From Septoria linicola (lineage: Eukaryota > Ascomycota > Dothideomycetes > Mycosphaerellales > Mycosphaerellaceae), in contig CP099427.1 in assembly GCA_024114885.1 (NCBI GenBank), forward strand, positions 496,001-560,000: DNA of 64,000 nucleotides, read 5' to 3'. Position 1 is the stretch's first letter. The number at the start of each line of letters is the position of its first letter. A program made the position numbers and the translations under genes. The notes beneath the pieces were generated by a model. That model was not told where the DNA came from. It ran no database searches and saw only the letters and a list, made by a program, of their open reading frames with translations. Below, piece after piece: positions 35,060-46,589 of the stretch.

Positions 35060-36085
35060 TCAGCTATTCCCATCCCCTTCCTCAACCACCGTCAAATAAC
35101 CCACCACCTCCCCAAACTCCCTCGCCCAATAAAACAACTCCTTCCCATCCGGCTCCCTCCCCTCTAACGACCTCAACATCGGAGGCACATACTTCAACGG
35201 CGCAAAGACTTTCTCACTCACTTTCTCATACTCATCTTCAGATACATCGTAAATCCAAATCCCCAAGTCTGCGGCACAGAGACAATCGAAATCTGTGGAG
35301 GAGTCGCCGATGTAGACTGTGAACATGTCCGATGAAGAGGAGGAGCGGAAGTGTGCGAGTTTGTCGATGTTGGTGCGGATGTCGCCGCCGTTGGGGCGGA
35401 TGAGGAAGCCGGAGGGGCGGATTTCGTTGGCGTGGATGGGGAGGGTTTTGGTGATGTAGGAGAGGAGCGCTGGGTTAGGCGTTGATTGTGCTTGGGCTCC
35501 GGCCTCGAGAGCGAGGCGGATTGCTGTGGAGCTCCAGTTTACGCTGAGGATTTCGATTGATGAGGACGGTGACTCGGCATTGGAAGGAGAGGGGATGCAA
35601 GCTTGGAAGAGGTCGGTCCAGCCTGGACGGAGTTGGAGAGTGTCATTTTGCAGGGCTTGCTGTACTGCTGATCTGATGTCCGACTGTGTTACGCCTTTGA
35701 AATAACCTGAGTCTTGAACTCGTCGAGCACTGTTTTGTTCTGCCCAGTCGCGTGACGCGAGCCAGGCACTGTATTCTGTCGCGTCATAGTTCTGCCAGGG
35801 AAATTTCTCGTTTTGATACTTCTCATAGTCTTTGAGGTATGCTTCTACAATTTCGTCCCAAGACAACTTGGTAGGCTGCTTTGGCAGAGTGCCAAGGACT
35901 GCCATGGTATCCTTGACAGTGAGGGTGCCATCGTAGTCTAGAACTAGTCTGGTAGGACGCTTGAGCTTCCTGTTCGCCATTGTGCATTGGGAACGCAGAG
36001 TCCAATGGCTAGAACGCGTCACGTGGAGGCGATGTGGTGCTCGATATGCGGCTTGTAGACACGGCCTCAGCATCGATAGTGTCAT
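35060..36085 (-). CDS. HAD-superfamily phosphatase-like hydrolase
   Basis: A single-exon frame of 341 residues from ATG 36085, or 306 residues from ATG 35980 (MANRKLKRP). HAD motif I is LVLDYDGTLT (nucleophile Asp and acid Asp, residues ~50-52 of the long form). The motif II position carries ILSVNWSS, with Ser after the hydrophobic strand. The closing metal-binding motif is YIGDSSTDFDCL. A helical cap lies between motifs I and II. The pattern resembles the fungal family of small phosphatases related to yeast YNL010W, whose substrates are small phosphometabolites; the exact substrate here is unknown. The extra 35 residues are rich in Arg, His and Ser without acids and could be a mitochondrial presequence, so both starts are plausible. 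The gene is the last one before the RIP island. Confidence 0.85.
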   Translation of the reverse strand: MTLSMLRPCLQAAYRAPHRLHVTRSSHWTLRSQCTMANRKLKRPTRLVLDYDGTLTVKDTMAVLGTLPKQPTKLSWDEIVEAYLKDYEKYQNEKFPWQNYDATEYSAWLASRDWAEQNSARRVQDSGYFKGVTQSDIRSAVQQALQNDTLQLRPGWTDLFQACIPSPSNAESPSSSIEILSVNWSSTAIRLALEAGAQAQSTPNPALLSYITKTLPIHANEIRPSGFLIRPNGGDIRTNIDKLAHFRSSSSSDMFTVYIGDSSTDFDCLCAADLGIWIYDVSEDEYEKVSEKVFAPLKYVPPMLRSLEGREPDGKELFYWAREFGEVVGYLTVVEEGDGNS

Positions 36086-36320
36086 CGACTGAGCAAGAGC
36101 TTCTGCTTATGCTACACGAACTATTAGTTCAATCAGGGCAAACGATCTAGAAGTGCCCCGCGTGTGGCGAGCACTATTCAGAGGGGCGTACAACGTCGTG
36201 GTTATAACGGTACGAGAAGCCAGAATCGCGCCTTAATAGAGAGGTATAAAGGTCCCTGTCGCGTACACGCAAAAATCTGACCTCGTTAACTCGGAACTAC
36301 GTAGCGCCGCGCACGTGATA
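36086..36320. other. Transition from genic DNA to the RIP island
   Basis: Composition is normal to about 36,330 and then turns abruptly to CA/TG-free sequence. GACCTCGTTAACTCGG lies at 36279-36294 and CACGTGATA at 36312-36320. Both have near-identical counterparts at the other edge of the island. No gene is seen. Confidence 0.55.
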
Positions 36321-37160
36321 GGCTCCGCGTCTTGGCGATAATAATATCTTTATAGTACTAATAATAGTATAATACCTACGATAATAGCTACTTTAATCTA
36401 TTATATTATAGTATATAGTACGCGCTTTATAACGTAATTAGCTTATATCTATCTCGTAGATCTATTTTAGAGACGTACTCTATAGGCGAGAGCCTTTAAA
36501 GTAAGTAAAGGTAAGAATCTCTATTAATTATATTATTATTTTATTATAGAGTAAGGCAGTCGTATTATAACTAAAATAAGCGCGTAACTAGATAGGTAGG
36601 TATCTATTATAAGGTCGTTATTATTATTAGGCGTAGGTAATATAACCGTATCTTCTTCTCGAGTTTGTTTCTTTCTTTAAGTACTATTACTACTACTACT
36701 ACTATTACTAAGTACCTATAATAACTCTTTAATTATATATATTATATATAATAGTAGAGTCGCGCTTCTTATATATAATAGCTCGTAATAGTAGCTTACC
36801 GCTAATGTTTCTAGATCGTCTTATATAAACCTATCTCCTTAATAGGTATTTATAAATAGTTTACTAATTATCTATATAGAGTCGACTAGTTACTAGTACT
36901 AACAATTTGCCTTCGAGCGCTATAATTAGTAGTTAGTCGTAGTAGAGCTATAGAGAAGATTAGATATATACTATCTCTTACCTTTTCTATTATATAGTAT
37001 AACTCGTACTTTATAATATAATCTCGAGAGTTTACTAATATTATAATATAGCTACTACCTCGACCTCTCCTATACGCTTTACGCTTCGTATCTATCTACT
37101 ACTACTAAGAATCGCTACTATGTCCTCGTTCGCTCTTATTAGTACGCTTTCGCCTATACT

Positions 37161-37171
37161 ACCTACTACTA

Positions 37172-37218
<47 letters not shown>

Positions 37219-37239
37219 ATACTACTACTACTACTACTA
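37161..37239. repeat. (CTA/TAC)n trinucleotide microsatellite
   Basis: A nearly pure run of ACT/CTA/TAC triplets with a few interruptions (AAT near 37218). A smaller block of the same triplet lies at 37593-37620. In an RIP context it may be a former (CAC)n, (CTG)n or (CAG)n tract turned to TA forms. Confidence 0.9.
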
Positions 37240-37389
37240 GCGCTAGCGCTACCTCGCTACTATTATTCCTTAGTAACGACGACGACGACGACGATAACTA
37301 GGCTCTATTATAAGTTACTCTAAATCTATCTTTCGACTATATCTTAATTATACTAATACTTATACTTTAGGCTACTATTTCGAGATAAT

Positions 37390-37426
37390 AACGACGACGA
37401 CGACGACGATAATAACGACGACGATA

Positions 37427-37466
<40 letters not shown>

Positions 37467-37468
37467 TA

Positions 37469-37508
<40 letters not shown>

Positions 37509-37533
37509 TAACGACGACGACGACGACGACGAT
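37390..37533. repeat. (ACG/CGA)n trinucleotide microsatellite
   Basis: About 140 bp of ACG/CGA triplets broken by single ATA interruptions (GATAAC). CG steps survive here, while CA steps are missing nearby. This shows directly that the mutational process spares CpG. Confidence 0.9.
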
Positions 37534-38183
37534 AATAATAATAACGCTACGCGTTACTAACCTAGGCCTCTACTATAGAGTACTATCCTCGCTACTACTA
37601 CTACTACTACTACTACTATACTACCTCTACTACGTCGCTCTCGTAGCTACTTTTTAGGTACTAGTATATTTATATAACGCTAACCTATAGCCGCTAACTA
37701 CTAGTAGTCTATCTCTAACTTACGCTAGAGTACTATATCGAGATTTAACTAGTACTACTTTACTAATACTAGTAAAGTATAAGAGATAGATACTACGCGT
37801 ATTAGTAGTCTATATCGTTAGTATATTAGGTTAGGTACTACTACTACTACTAATTGTTTTATATTCGCTAGCGATAGAAAGACGTATTATAGCTACTATA
37901 TATAGGATCGTAATATTAGTAATTATATATAAATAGCTTCTATAATAGTATCTACGTATACGTCTCGAGCCTTTAGCCTTATATATTAGTAGTAAAGATT
38001 AGTCTATTCTATATACTTTAGCTTCTTATTTTATATCTTAAAACCTCGAGTAAACCTATAAATTATATTATAAAGTATAATTGTTATCTTATAAATAAAA
38101 TATACTATTCTTTATAGGTTTAGGGACTAGCTAACTTTAGAGGTAACTATCTACTAGATCTCTATCTACTTACGCTTAGTAGC

Positions 38184-38355
38184 TATAAAAGAGGTATATA
38201 GTAATATATAGAGCGCCCTCCTAATAAGACTATTAGGATATCGTAAGACTAATTCTTGCCTCCTTTCGGATATATACGCGTACTATAGTTATACTATACG
38301 CTAAGCCTACGAGCCTAAGGCGGGTCTTAGCCTTTAACCTTACCTAGCTCTTATA
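38184..38355 (-). repeat. 3' LTR of the Gypsy element
   Basis: 172 bp, nearly identical to 44732-44903. It is preceded (in element direction) by a GGGAGAGAAG-type polypurine tract. Confidence 0.95.
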
Positions 38356-38719
38356 ACTATCTTCTCTCCCTAAGAGAGCTACCCTTAGCGACACTCTTAC
38401 TTAATAGGTTATATTCTAGGCTACTTATTTAGTCTTTATAATATACTTTATATATTCCGCGCTTATCGCGTCTCTAACGCGTTATACCTATAGACCTTTA
38501 GCGTATTACGTAAATACGCGCTACGAAGTAAAGAGTTACTATATATGTTTACGTTTATATAGTAATATAATCTCTACTATAGCGACTACGTCGCTAGGCT
38601 CGAGTATCTTCTTTAAAAACTCTTCTAACTCTCTCTTAGACTTTCTTTCTACGTATATAATATTTTCTATATCCTTAGTAAGCTAGTATCTCTATACGAT
38701 TATCGTACTACTACTATAA

Positions 38720-39562
38720 GTATAATACTACTAAAGCGTACCTAAGTCGTAGTCCTAAACCGCCTATTACGTACTATCGACGATATTAGAGGCTATAGAG
38801 ATATCGAGATCTATCTCTACTATATCGAGTATACCTATAACGGTATAGATCTTCGAGTACTCCTTAACTACGCTTTACCTACTAACGGACTACGTATAGA
38901 CGACGAGCCTACGTATAATAGAGTAATAAAGCCTAGCTAGAAGGTTAAGTATTAGCGCTATAAGCGCTAATACTACCCTTATAAGCGTATTACTAATAGA
39001 AACCTTAAGTAGTAGGCGCGCTACGTACTATACTACTACGAGTAGCTAGAGACTCTCCTTAAGGGCGTATATAAAGAGTAGGTAAAGCGCCGCCTAAAGG
39101 CCCTCTATACCTCTATTAAGACTACTAAGAGAGTCTTTACTAGTAATAAGGGTAAAGCTATTAGCGGCTAGGATACGCTACGTAAGGCGAGCGTACTTAG
39201 CTCGCTACTAGCTAGCGCGATATCTGTCGCCGGTCTAGTAGAGACCTAGCGCTAGTCTAACTTTATAGTAGCTATATTTAAGCTATAGTATAAGATATAC
39301 CTACTTTTCCTATACGATCCTTATACGATACTAATACTCTTTATAGACTAACTATATAGTAGACGCCTCTAGCGACGCCCTAGATACTACTATAGAGGTA
39401 GCCTACCTCGAAGGTAGTAACTAGAAGGAGAGTAAGCTCTCCGAGGACGTAGTATCCGACGAGGAGGTAGAGGAGGTAGACGAGGATAAGGATAAGGACG
39501 CGGAGGGCGTCGATAGCGGTAGAAACGCTAGCGACGACGCGCTCTCTACTAACGATAGATAA
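38720..39562 (+). pseudogene. Decayed antisense open frame in the Gypsy 3' region
   Basis: On the plus strand, opposite to Pol, one frame stays protein-like for several hundred bases. Examples are DIRGYRDIEIYLYYIEYTYNG near 38.79 kb, then KRRLKALYTSIKTTKRVFTSNKG near 39.1 kb. In a neighbouring frame there is an acidic end (EEVEEVDEDKDKDAEGVDSG) closing with TAA at 39560. Nearly all internal stops are TAG where CAG or TGG would fit. I do not recognise the family. It could be an antisense accessory gene of the element, a captured host gene, or an older element under it. Confidence 0.5.
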
Positions 39563-39796
39563 GCGTTTCGCTTACTACTTATCTACGCCTCTTTTACTCT
39601 GCTCGCGCCTATATAGGCTATAGTTAGATTCTTGCTTCTTACCTATAGGCACTATACGACTCGCTTAGTAGGCGTATATAAATAATATAGTTTACGCTTC
39701 GATATATCCTAAATACTTTAGTAATTTTCTTACTCTCTTAAATTTAAAGTTTACCTCTATATATAGGTTTAGCGCTTAGTACTTAGTATCGCTATA

Positions 39797-39860
39797 TTAG
39801 TGCCTTAGCGTATTAGTACCTTAGTATATTAGTGCCTTAGCGTATTAGCGCCTTAGCGCT
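39797..39860. repeat. Four tandem copies of a 16-bp unit in the Gypsy element
   Basis: Units TTAGTGCCTTAGCGTA, TTAGTACCTTAGTATA, TTAGTGCCTTAGCGTA and TTAGCGCCTTAGCGCT follow each other without a gap, between the chromodomain end and the antisense frame. Confidence 0.9.
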
Positions 39861-39919
39861 TCTATCTTACTACGCGCCTACTTACGCGCTACGCTTCGAA
39901 TACGTCTAGTACTATATAG

Positions 39920-40020
39920 CCGCTAATATATTCTTTAGGTTCCTACTAGTCGTACTCTTTAGGCTAGCTCTACTAGCGGATTAAGTACTAGCGTACGCTC
40001 TTCCTTACTCGAGTTCTAAG
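39920..40020 (-). pseudogene. Gypsy chromodomain remnant
   Basis: The minus strand reads YLIRW, stop, S, stop, PKEYD, stop, WEPKEYISG. This matches the chromodomain core (YLVRWKGY...EDTWEP). It sits after integrase, at the C-terminus of Pol, as in fungal chromoviruses, where it directs integration to heterochromatin. Confidence 0.75.
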
Positions 40021-42329
40021 GATCTTCTTAACTTCCTATTTACCCTAGTAGTTCGCGAGTAGTATACTCTCTACCTACGTCTCGCTACCCTTCTAAGGTT
40101 CTAGAAGCGATATATAAAATACGTTATAGATAAGAGCGTCTAGTAGTAGGGCTAAGTAGTACGCCTACTTCCCTACTACGTTAATTACCTTAAAAGGCCT
40201 AGTAAACTTATCTACTAACTTCTTCGAAGGAACCTTTAATCGTAGGTTCTTTATTAATAGTAAGACTATATTACCGACCTTATATTCCTTAGCCTAATAC
40301 CTATTATTAAAGTACCTAGCCTATACCTTACTTACTTCTCGCTAGCGTTTACTTAGCGTCTTATAGTTCTTCTTTAATCTTTCTATAGCTTCCTTAGTAG
40401 CTAGTATCTCCCTTTTAGAAAGCGCGCTCTAAGCTTCTCGCCTACTCGTTACTAGCTCTAGATTAAAACTATATAGTACTATAAATAGTAATATTTTTAA
40501 TATCGTATACGTACTATTATTATATACGAACTCGGCTTATACTAATAGGTCTACCTAGTTATCTTACTACTCTACGTAGTAGATACGTAGGTAAGTCTTA
40601 AGCGTCTAATTTACTCTTTCGGTTTACCTGTCCGTTTATAGATAGAACGCTATACTTAGCTTACGCTTTATATACGCCTCGTAGTAGAAGTCAGACTAAA
40701 ACTAACTCGTAAATATAGACCCTCTATCGCTAATAATACCTATAGGCATACTATAATACCTAATTACTTCTAATATTAAGACTCCTATAAGGTTACTACT
40801 AGTATACCTCTTCGTAGTTAGTATAAAGATAACTATTTTCGTATATCGGTCGATAATAACTAGAATCGTATTATATACGTATACTTCTCGCTTACTTAGT
40901 AGAAGGTCTATAATAAAATCCTAAGTTAATTCTTAGAACGGGCGATCCGGTATAGGTAGCGTAGTTAGCTTACTATATAGTCGATAGCGACGCGCCTTTA
41001 CCTTCTAGTAACTCCTATAGGACTCTACGTATTATACGATATCCTTAGTTATTTATAGCTACTAGTACTTCCTTTGTACTAGCGAGATAGTCTTATCCTT
41101 ACTAAAGTAGCCTATAAGAGTATTATCGTAATATATACGAATTACCTACGTCTATAAGGCGTAGTCCTTAGGTATATATAGTAAATCGTCTACCTAGAGG
41201 TTTCCCTCTCTTATAGTATATTACTCGAACCGGCTACTATTACTCGTCGCTTACGAGTATACTACGCTTATACTTAGCTTAGCCTATACTAGCGCGCGAG
41301 TATATCTAAGGATCAAGTCTAAGACGTTTACGTATAGCTCTTCGCCCTTAGTAATTATACCTACTACTCGTATAGGCGTTAAGAACTACTACTACGGGTT
41401 AGAGTTAGTACTTCTTTCTATCGAAGAATACTATTCTTTATAAGTCGTATAGATACGAGCTACGAGCGGTCCGCCTACGTCCCTCGTACTCTAATTATCC
41501 TATAGCTATAACTTAGTCTATAGGGTAGGTAGAAGGTTAGTTACCTCTACTACCTCCTTAGCGTAATCGCTACGCCTCGACGGCGCGTTAGCTAGGTTTC
41601 GCTTACCTACCTAGTACGTTATAACGAAGTCGAATAGGGCTAGGAATATAGCCTAATAGGCTTACCTACTAGTTAACTTCTTTACGCCTATAAACCTATA
41701 AAGGTTAGTATAGTCGACTAGTACGTCGATCGTATACGGAGCGCCTTCGAGATACGGCCTCTACGCCTTAAAAGCCTTAACTACTATAAGAAGCTCTTTA
41801 TCGTGTACCTTATAATTATACTCTATAGTAATTATCTTCCTAGATATAAATATAATAGAGTACTATTTAGACCCGAAGAGTTAGCTAAGGATTATAGTAA
41901 TTACGTAATTAGAGGCGTCGCTTTCGACCTATAACCTAAGCGTAGAGTTAAAGTACCTTAGTAGCGGTACTATAGAAAAACGCTTTTTTAACTTAGTAAA
42001 CGCCTACTCCTCTCGTACGGTCTACTTAAGTAGGCCCGGCTTCTTGCCTACTATAGCGCCCTTAGATAACGCTATAAGTAGAGATACTACTCTAGAGTAT
42101 TTAAAAATAAAACGCTAGTAGAAATTAGTAAATCTAAGGAAGGATTAGACCTCTACGAGCGTTATAGGCGTTAGCTACGCCGCGATTACGTCTATCCTAC
42201 GTAGATCTATTATAACCTCTCTAGTAGTTACTACGAAGCCTAGGAAATCGACTTCCTTCTACTAGAATTTATATTTTACTCTTTAAGTATAGAGCCTAAA
42301 CTTCTAGAGACGCGTAAGTACGTCGTATA

Positions 42330-42750
42330 CGTCGCGTACGTAGTCCGCGCAGCTCTTACTATAGATAAGGATATTATTAAGGTATACTACGTAGCACGTA
42401 TCGACTAAACCTACTAAAGTACGGTTAATATATACCTAGAACGTAGCTAGAGCGTTAGTTAGGCTAAATAGTATCACCTTGTACTAAAAGTAGCCGTAGC
42501 GCGTATAGAATGTAGTCTTCTAGTAGTCGCTAGGCTTGATACGAATCCGATAGTATATATCTATAAGGTCTAGGGTCGTAAACTATATAGCTCCTATAAG
42601 CCTATCTAGCGTTTCGCTAATTAAAGAAAGTAGGTACCTATTCTTAATAGTAATTTCGTTTAACCCTTAGTAGTCGATATATAGCTTTAGTTTACTATCT
42701 TTCTTTAGTATAAACAGGATAGGCGTACCTACCTCGCTAACGCTACGCTT
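42330..42750 (-). pseudogene. Gypsy reverse transcriptase remnant
   Basis: On the minus strand the residues read PILFILKKDSKLKLYIDYRG, then LNEITIKNRY and, further on, LVDTCYVVYLNNILIY. These are the fingers and palm motifs of a Ty3/Gypsy reverse transcriptase. The catalytic YLDD has become YLNN at 42361-42390, both Asp codons changed by G-to-A on this strand. Several stops interrupt the frame. It is non-functional. Confidence 0.9.
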
Positions 42751-43559
42751 AATCTAATCGTACTTAAGGCCTATAGTAAGGTATTTCTTTAATTCCTCTA
42801 GCTCCTTACCTAACTAGTAATATAGTAGCCTAAATAGTAGAATAGTGCCTAGGCGTAGTTTAATCGTATACTCTACGCTATCTACTAGCTTACTCCTTAT
42901 TTCTTCTATCGAGTTTAGGATATCGGAGAACTATTAGAACTTAGAAAGAAGAGGGTTAAGCTCTCTACCTTCGCCTATCTTACTTATTACTACTATATAT
43001 ATAGTTAGTATATACTTTAAGTCCTTGAAAAACTTATAGGCTTCCCTAACCTTAACGTTTTTAAAAGTATCGCTATAGGTCTACTTATCCGAGCCGCTAT
43101 CGACTCGTATACGATAAGTACGCCTCTATAGCCGACCTAAGATTATATTAGAGGTTAGTATATTATAGGTATAAAAGATTACGCCTACTATACGCTCTAC
43201 TCCTATAGAGTCTACGAGTCGTACGCGTATATAGTATACGCTATAATAATACCCTAATTCCCTAGTAAATAAGGTAGCTAGAGGTAAGGCGGTATTAGTT
43301 CGAGCTATAATACTATATTATAAAATAAAGGATCTTAATACTACGTTAATATTAGTAGTATTATTAAGAAGGAATTAAGCTAGCTTAAGCCTATCCTACG
43401 CCTCGACTACGCCTTCTAGGTAAGTCGTATTTACGACTTATATAGAGAGGTATATATCGCTACTAAGCTTAGTGTCTAGAGATCGTAGTCCTTCTCTAAC
43501 ACCTTCTCTTTTTTTAGCGTCTCTATAGTAACCTTACGTACTAACGGCTTCTTACTATC

Positions 43560-43645
43560 GTCTTAGGCGCTTCGGTTAGAGTAGATAGAATTAGTACTAA
43601 TATACCCCTTCTACTTATAGCTATAGTATTCTAAATACTTATAGC
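43560..43645 (-). pseudogene. Gypsy Gag zinc-knuckle remnant
   Basis: The minus strand reads YKYLEYYSYK with downstream YSNR, aligning to a CCHC knuckle in which TGT/TGC Cys codons have become TAT/TAC Tyr codons. This is a typical RIP outcome and marks the Gag end of the element. Confidence 0.6.
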
Positions 43646-44731
43646 TTATAATAGAGTAAGTAGAACCTTTATCGCTAGAGCGACGCGTACTATTCCCTCC
43701 TAGACTATCGTCGCGTCTACGCGTAGGAGCGTCGCTCCCTACGCGCTTACGCTTCGAGTACGTATCGCGCTTACGGTCCTTATTACTCTAGCCTCTACTC
43801 TAGTTATACTATATAGGAATTACCTTATTAGCTTACTCTAGGCGCCTTACTAACGTAACTAAATTAGCGCGCTTACTAGGTATAGTATAATTCTTAATAA
43901 TCTCTTATCGAAGCGCTAGCTTTAACTTTATAAGGAGCTAGCGTACTAGCTACGCTTTAGTATAGTCGCCTAGTTAAGACTCTAAGTAGCCTAGCTCTAT
44001 AGCGAACTAACGTACTCCTTAGGCCTTACCCTATTAGGCCTTCTTATACTCGACCGTTACGAGGATCGTACGATTCGCCTAATCTCTAATAACGTCGTAG
44101 ATAAAGCGCTTAAACTTAGTCTAAGTATAGTCTAGAGGTATTACCTTAGAGTGTTCGTTATACTAGGTCTCTTACGCCTCGCCTACGAGCTATATAATAC
44201 TATATAGGACCTTCGAATCTTCTATACCGAACTCTTATAGACTATTAAGGAAGATTACTTTAAGACTACGAATAAACTCTCTTACCTTTTAGACTATCTC
44301 GCTTTTAAAGGTATAAGGTTCTCTAACTTTAGAACCTTTATATCGCGTATATAACGCGCTATCGTAAAGTATACTACCTATAATACTAGTAGTAGCGTCG
44401 TCTTTAGGATCGCTAATATCGAGAGTACTAGGAGTACCTAAGAATAGAGATTCTAACTCTATAAGGAGCCGATTATTCTCTCGTCGTAAAGCGCGTACCT
44501 CTAAGCGACGACGTAGTTCTTAGTTCTTAGCTTCGAGCTATATACGCTCTACCTACGCGCCGTCTTCGGTTATACTAGTAGACTTCTACTCTAGAACCTC
44601 GTTAGTATCTATAGGATTACCTTAATCGTCTACTTCGCCTATTACGAGCCCTAGCGGCGCTATACCTATATTACGTTAGGGAGCTATAGGCCTCTATAGA
44701 TTACTACTCTTAGAAGGAGAAGAATTAGAAT

Positions 44732-44903
44732 TATAAAAGAGGTATATAGTAATATATAGAGCGCCCTCCTAATAAGACTATTAGGATATCGTAAGACTAA
44801 TTCTTACCTCCTTTCGGATATATACGCGTACTATAGTTATACTATACGCTAAGCCTACGAGCCTAAGGCAGGTCTTAGCCTTTAACCTTACCTAGCTCTT
44901 ATA
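44732..44903 (-). repeat. 5' LTR of the Gypsy element
   Basis: 172-bp direct repeat of 38184-38355. Two differences are visible, both G/A transitions. The target duplication GTAGC follows at 44904-44908. Confidence 0.95.
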
Positions 44904-45034
44904 GTAGCCTCCTTTAGGGCCTTATCGCTATCTACTATATCGCTAGTAGTTAGGTTAGCTTTAATACTATTAAACTCTCGCTATCTACTCTTAGAGAAGA
45001 GAACTTATAGAGAAAGCTAGTAGAGAGTAGCTAA

Positions 45035-45073
45035 TTTCCGTTATAGAGTAGTAACTACGCTTTATAATAGAAA
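45035..45073. repeat. 39-bp palindrome, copy 1
   Basis: Opens TTTCCGTTATAGAG and closes CTTTATAATAGAAA. A duplicated right arm follows directly to 45092. Confidence 0.8.
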
Positions 45074-46331
45074 GCTACGCTTTATAATAGAATAGTAAAA
45101 CTTCTTCTATTTAAAGATTTACTCGAGCTACTTTTTAGTTATAAAGTAGAGTCCTTATACTATAATAGAAATTAAAGAGTTATATTACCTAATCCTCTAT
45201 ATATTAGTAGGTTCTTAGGATCGTCTAGAAGCTCTTAGAGCTATTAACTAGCTAGACGTATAACTTCCTTAAAGTGCTAGTAAGTACGTTAGTTTATAAG
45301 AGTAGCTTCTAGCTTCTAATTACGTCTAATACGTTCTATAGTATATTTAATATCGAGGTTCTTATTACTATCCTATCCGTTCTATTATAGTATAGATTAA
45401 GTATTCTACTAGTATAGTAGACCCTCTTTAAGCTCGCGAATACGTTATTAAATTATAGACTTATTAAGCTAGCGACGTTTCTAACTTAATCGGTTATTAT
45501 TCGCGAATTAGAGCTATATAAGAGGCCTAGTAGGTAGTAACTATAAAGTAGCTCGCTTCCTCGAGCTATAATAGAGATATAGGAGAAGTTACTCTTACTA
45601 ATAGCGTATCTAGTCTTTATCTCTTATAATAGTAGTCTTACTACTATTACTAGATATATACTTAAAGTTAAATACGCGCTCGAATATAAGATCTTCTAAC
45701 CTTCGTACTTAAGATATAGTAACGTACGTAAGCGTAGTATTCTAGTAGCTAGTTTCTAGATCTAAAACTACCTTTAGGACAGTTATACTTTAGGCTTTAT
45801 ATACCGTAATAGTATATACTAGGCGAACGAGGAATTACGTATAATACTATACTTCTCTTTTACGATAGAAGTTACGCTATAAATAGAAGATTAGAACTAT
45901 AGCGTAGTCTACTACGCGCTAGACGAAAGTATCGATAGATAGGCTAGTATAATCAGATATAGGTACTAATACTAATAGGTAAAAGGGGTAGTAGCTAGTA
46001 GTAGGATCCTTTCTAGCGTACTATACTATATCGTATAGACGATATTAAGTACTATTAATAATACCTCGCTTAGTCTAAAGGTTCTCTAGTATTATTAACT
46101 TATAGCTAACTAAAAGATTTAGCTCTAGTTCTAGACTACTAGCTTTCTTAAAGCTAGCTTTAGTAGCGACGATATCGCTATTCGTAGTACGGATCTTAAA
46201 GATAGGCTAGCGATTATCTCTCTAGTACTAGTAATTATATACGTCGGCCTCTACGTTCGTACTATATATATAGATTACTATATTAAATTAGTAGATTTTA
46301 GTAAAGGAGAGATTAGCCTAGTAGGTTAGTA

Positions 46332-46370
46332 TTTTCGTTATAGAGTAGATAGTACTCTTTATAATAGAAA
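46332..46370. repeat. 39-bp palindrome, copy 3
   Basis: Opens TTTTCGTTATAGAG and closes CTCTTTATAATAGAAA, exactly 39 bp. Confidence 0.85.
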
Positions 46371-46589
46371 GATATACCTAGTAGTAGGTTAAAAGGGTCT
46401 CTTAATACTTATAAGATACTATATAACTATAGAGGGCACGTAGAGTAGTAGAGAATATATACTAGTCTACGTACTATCTCTACTATACGTTTAAGACGAT
46501 AGTTTTATTAAAGGCTCGATACTTATAGTAACTAAAGATATCCTAGAGAGTTATACTATCGCGTAGTAGCCTATCCGGTTTATACTACT

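Larger units (their letters stand above)
36321..38183. repeat. RIP-decayed unidentified sequence left of the Gypsy element
   Basis: Heavily CA/TG-depleted sequence with no alignable domain. It contains three trinucleotide microsatellite blocks (37161-37239, 37390-37533 and 37593-37620). An ATG-initiated frame at 37120-37323 is only a Leu run from the CTA repeat. It should be continuous with 44909 and beyond, across the Gypsy insertion. Confidence 0.6.
38184..44903 (-). mobile_element. Ty3/Gypsy LTR retrotransposon with chromodomain, RIP-inactivated, nearly complete
   Basis: 6,720 bp bounded by 172-bp direct LTRs (38184-38355 and 44732-44903), which differ by only two transitions. The termini are TATAA...TTATA (a RIP form of TGTAA...TTACA). 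The 5-bp target duplication GTAGC flanks both ends exactly (38179-38183 and 44904-44908). Orientation is minus: a purine-rich tract (complement of 38357-38375) abuts the left LTR as a polypurine tract. The order on the minus strand is gag with a CCHC knuckle (~43.56-43.64 kb), protease region, reverse transcriptase (~42.3-42.75 kb), RNase H and integrase (~40.3-42.2 kb), and chromodomain (~39.92-40.02 kb). INT after RT defines Ty3/Gypsy, and the chromodomain makes it chromovirus-like. All domains contain RIP stops, so it is dead. An extra decayed frame on the plus strand lies at its 3' end. Confidence 0.93.

Noticed and set aside
37120..37323. 67-codon Leu-rich ORF resembling a membrane peptide
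   Set aside because: It is only the translation of the CTA microsatellite inside RIP sequence.
37161..39860. CRISPR-like arrays
   Set aside because: The repeats are microsatellites and a gapless 16-bp tandem, without spacers, in a eukaryotic genome.
45539..45577. A twelfth 39-bp palindrome
   Set aside because: Arms match the consensus only partly, and the inner AGCTCG/CGAGCT pairing is different, so it is noted as a weak relative and not counted.
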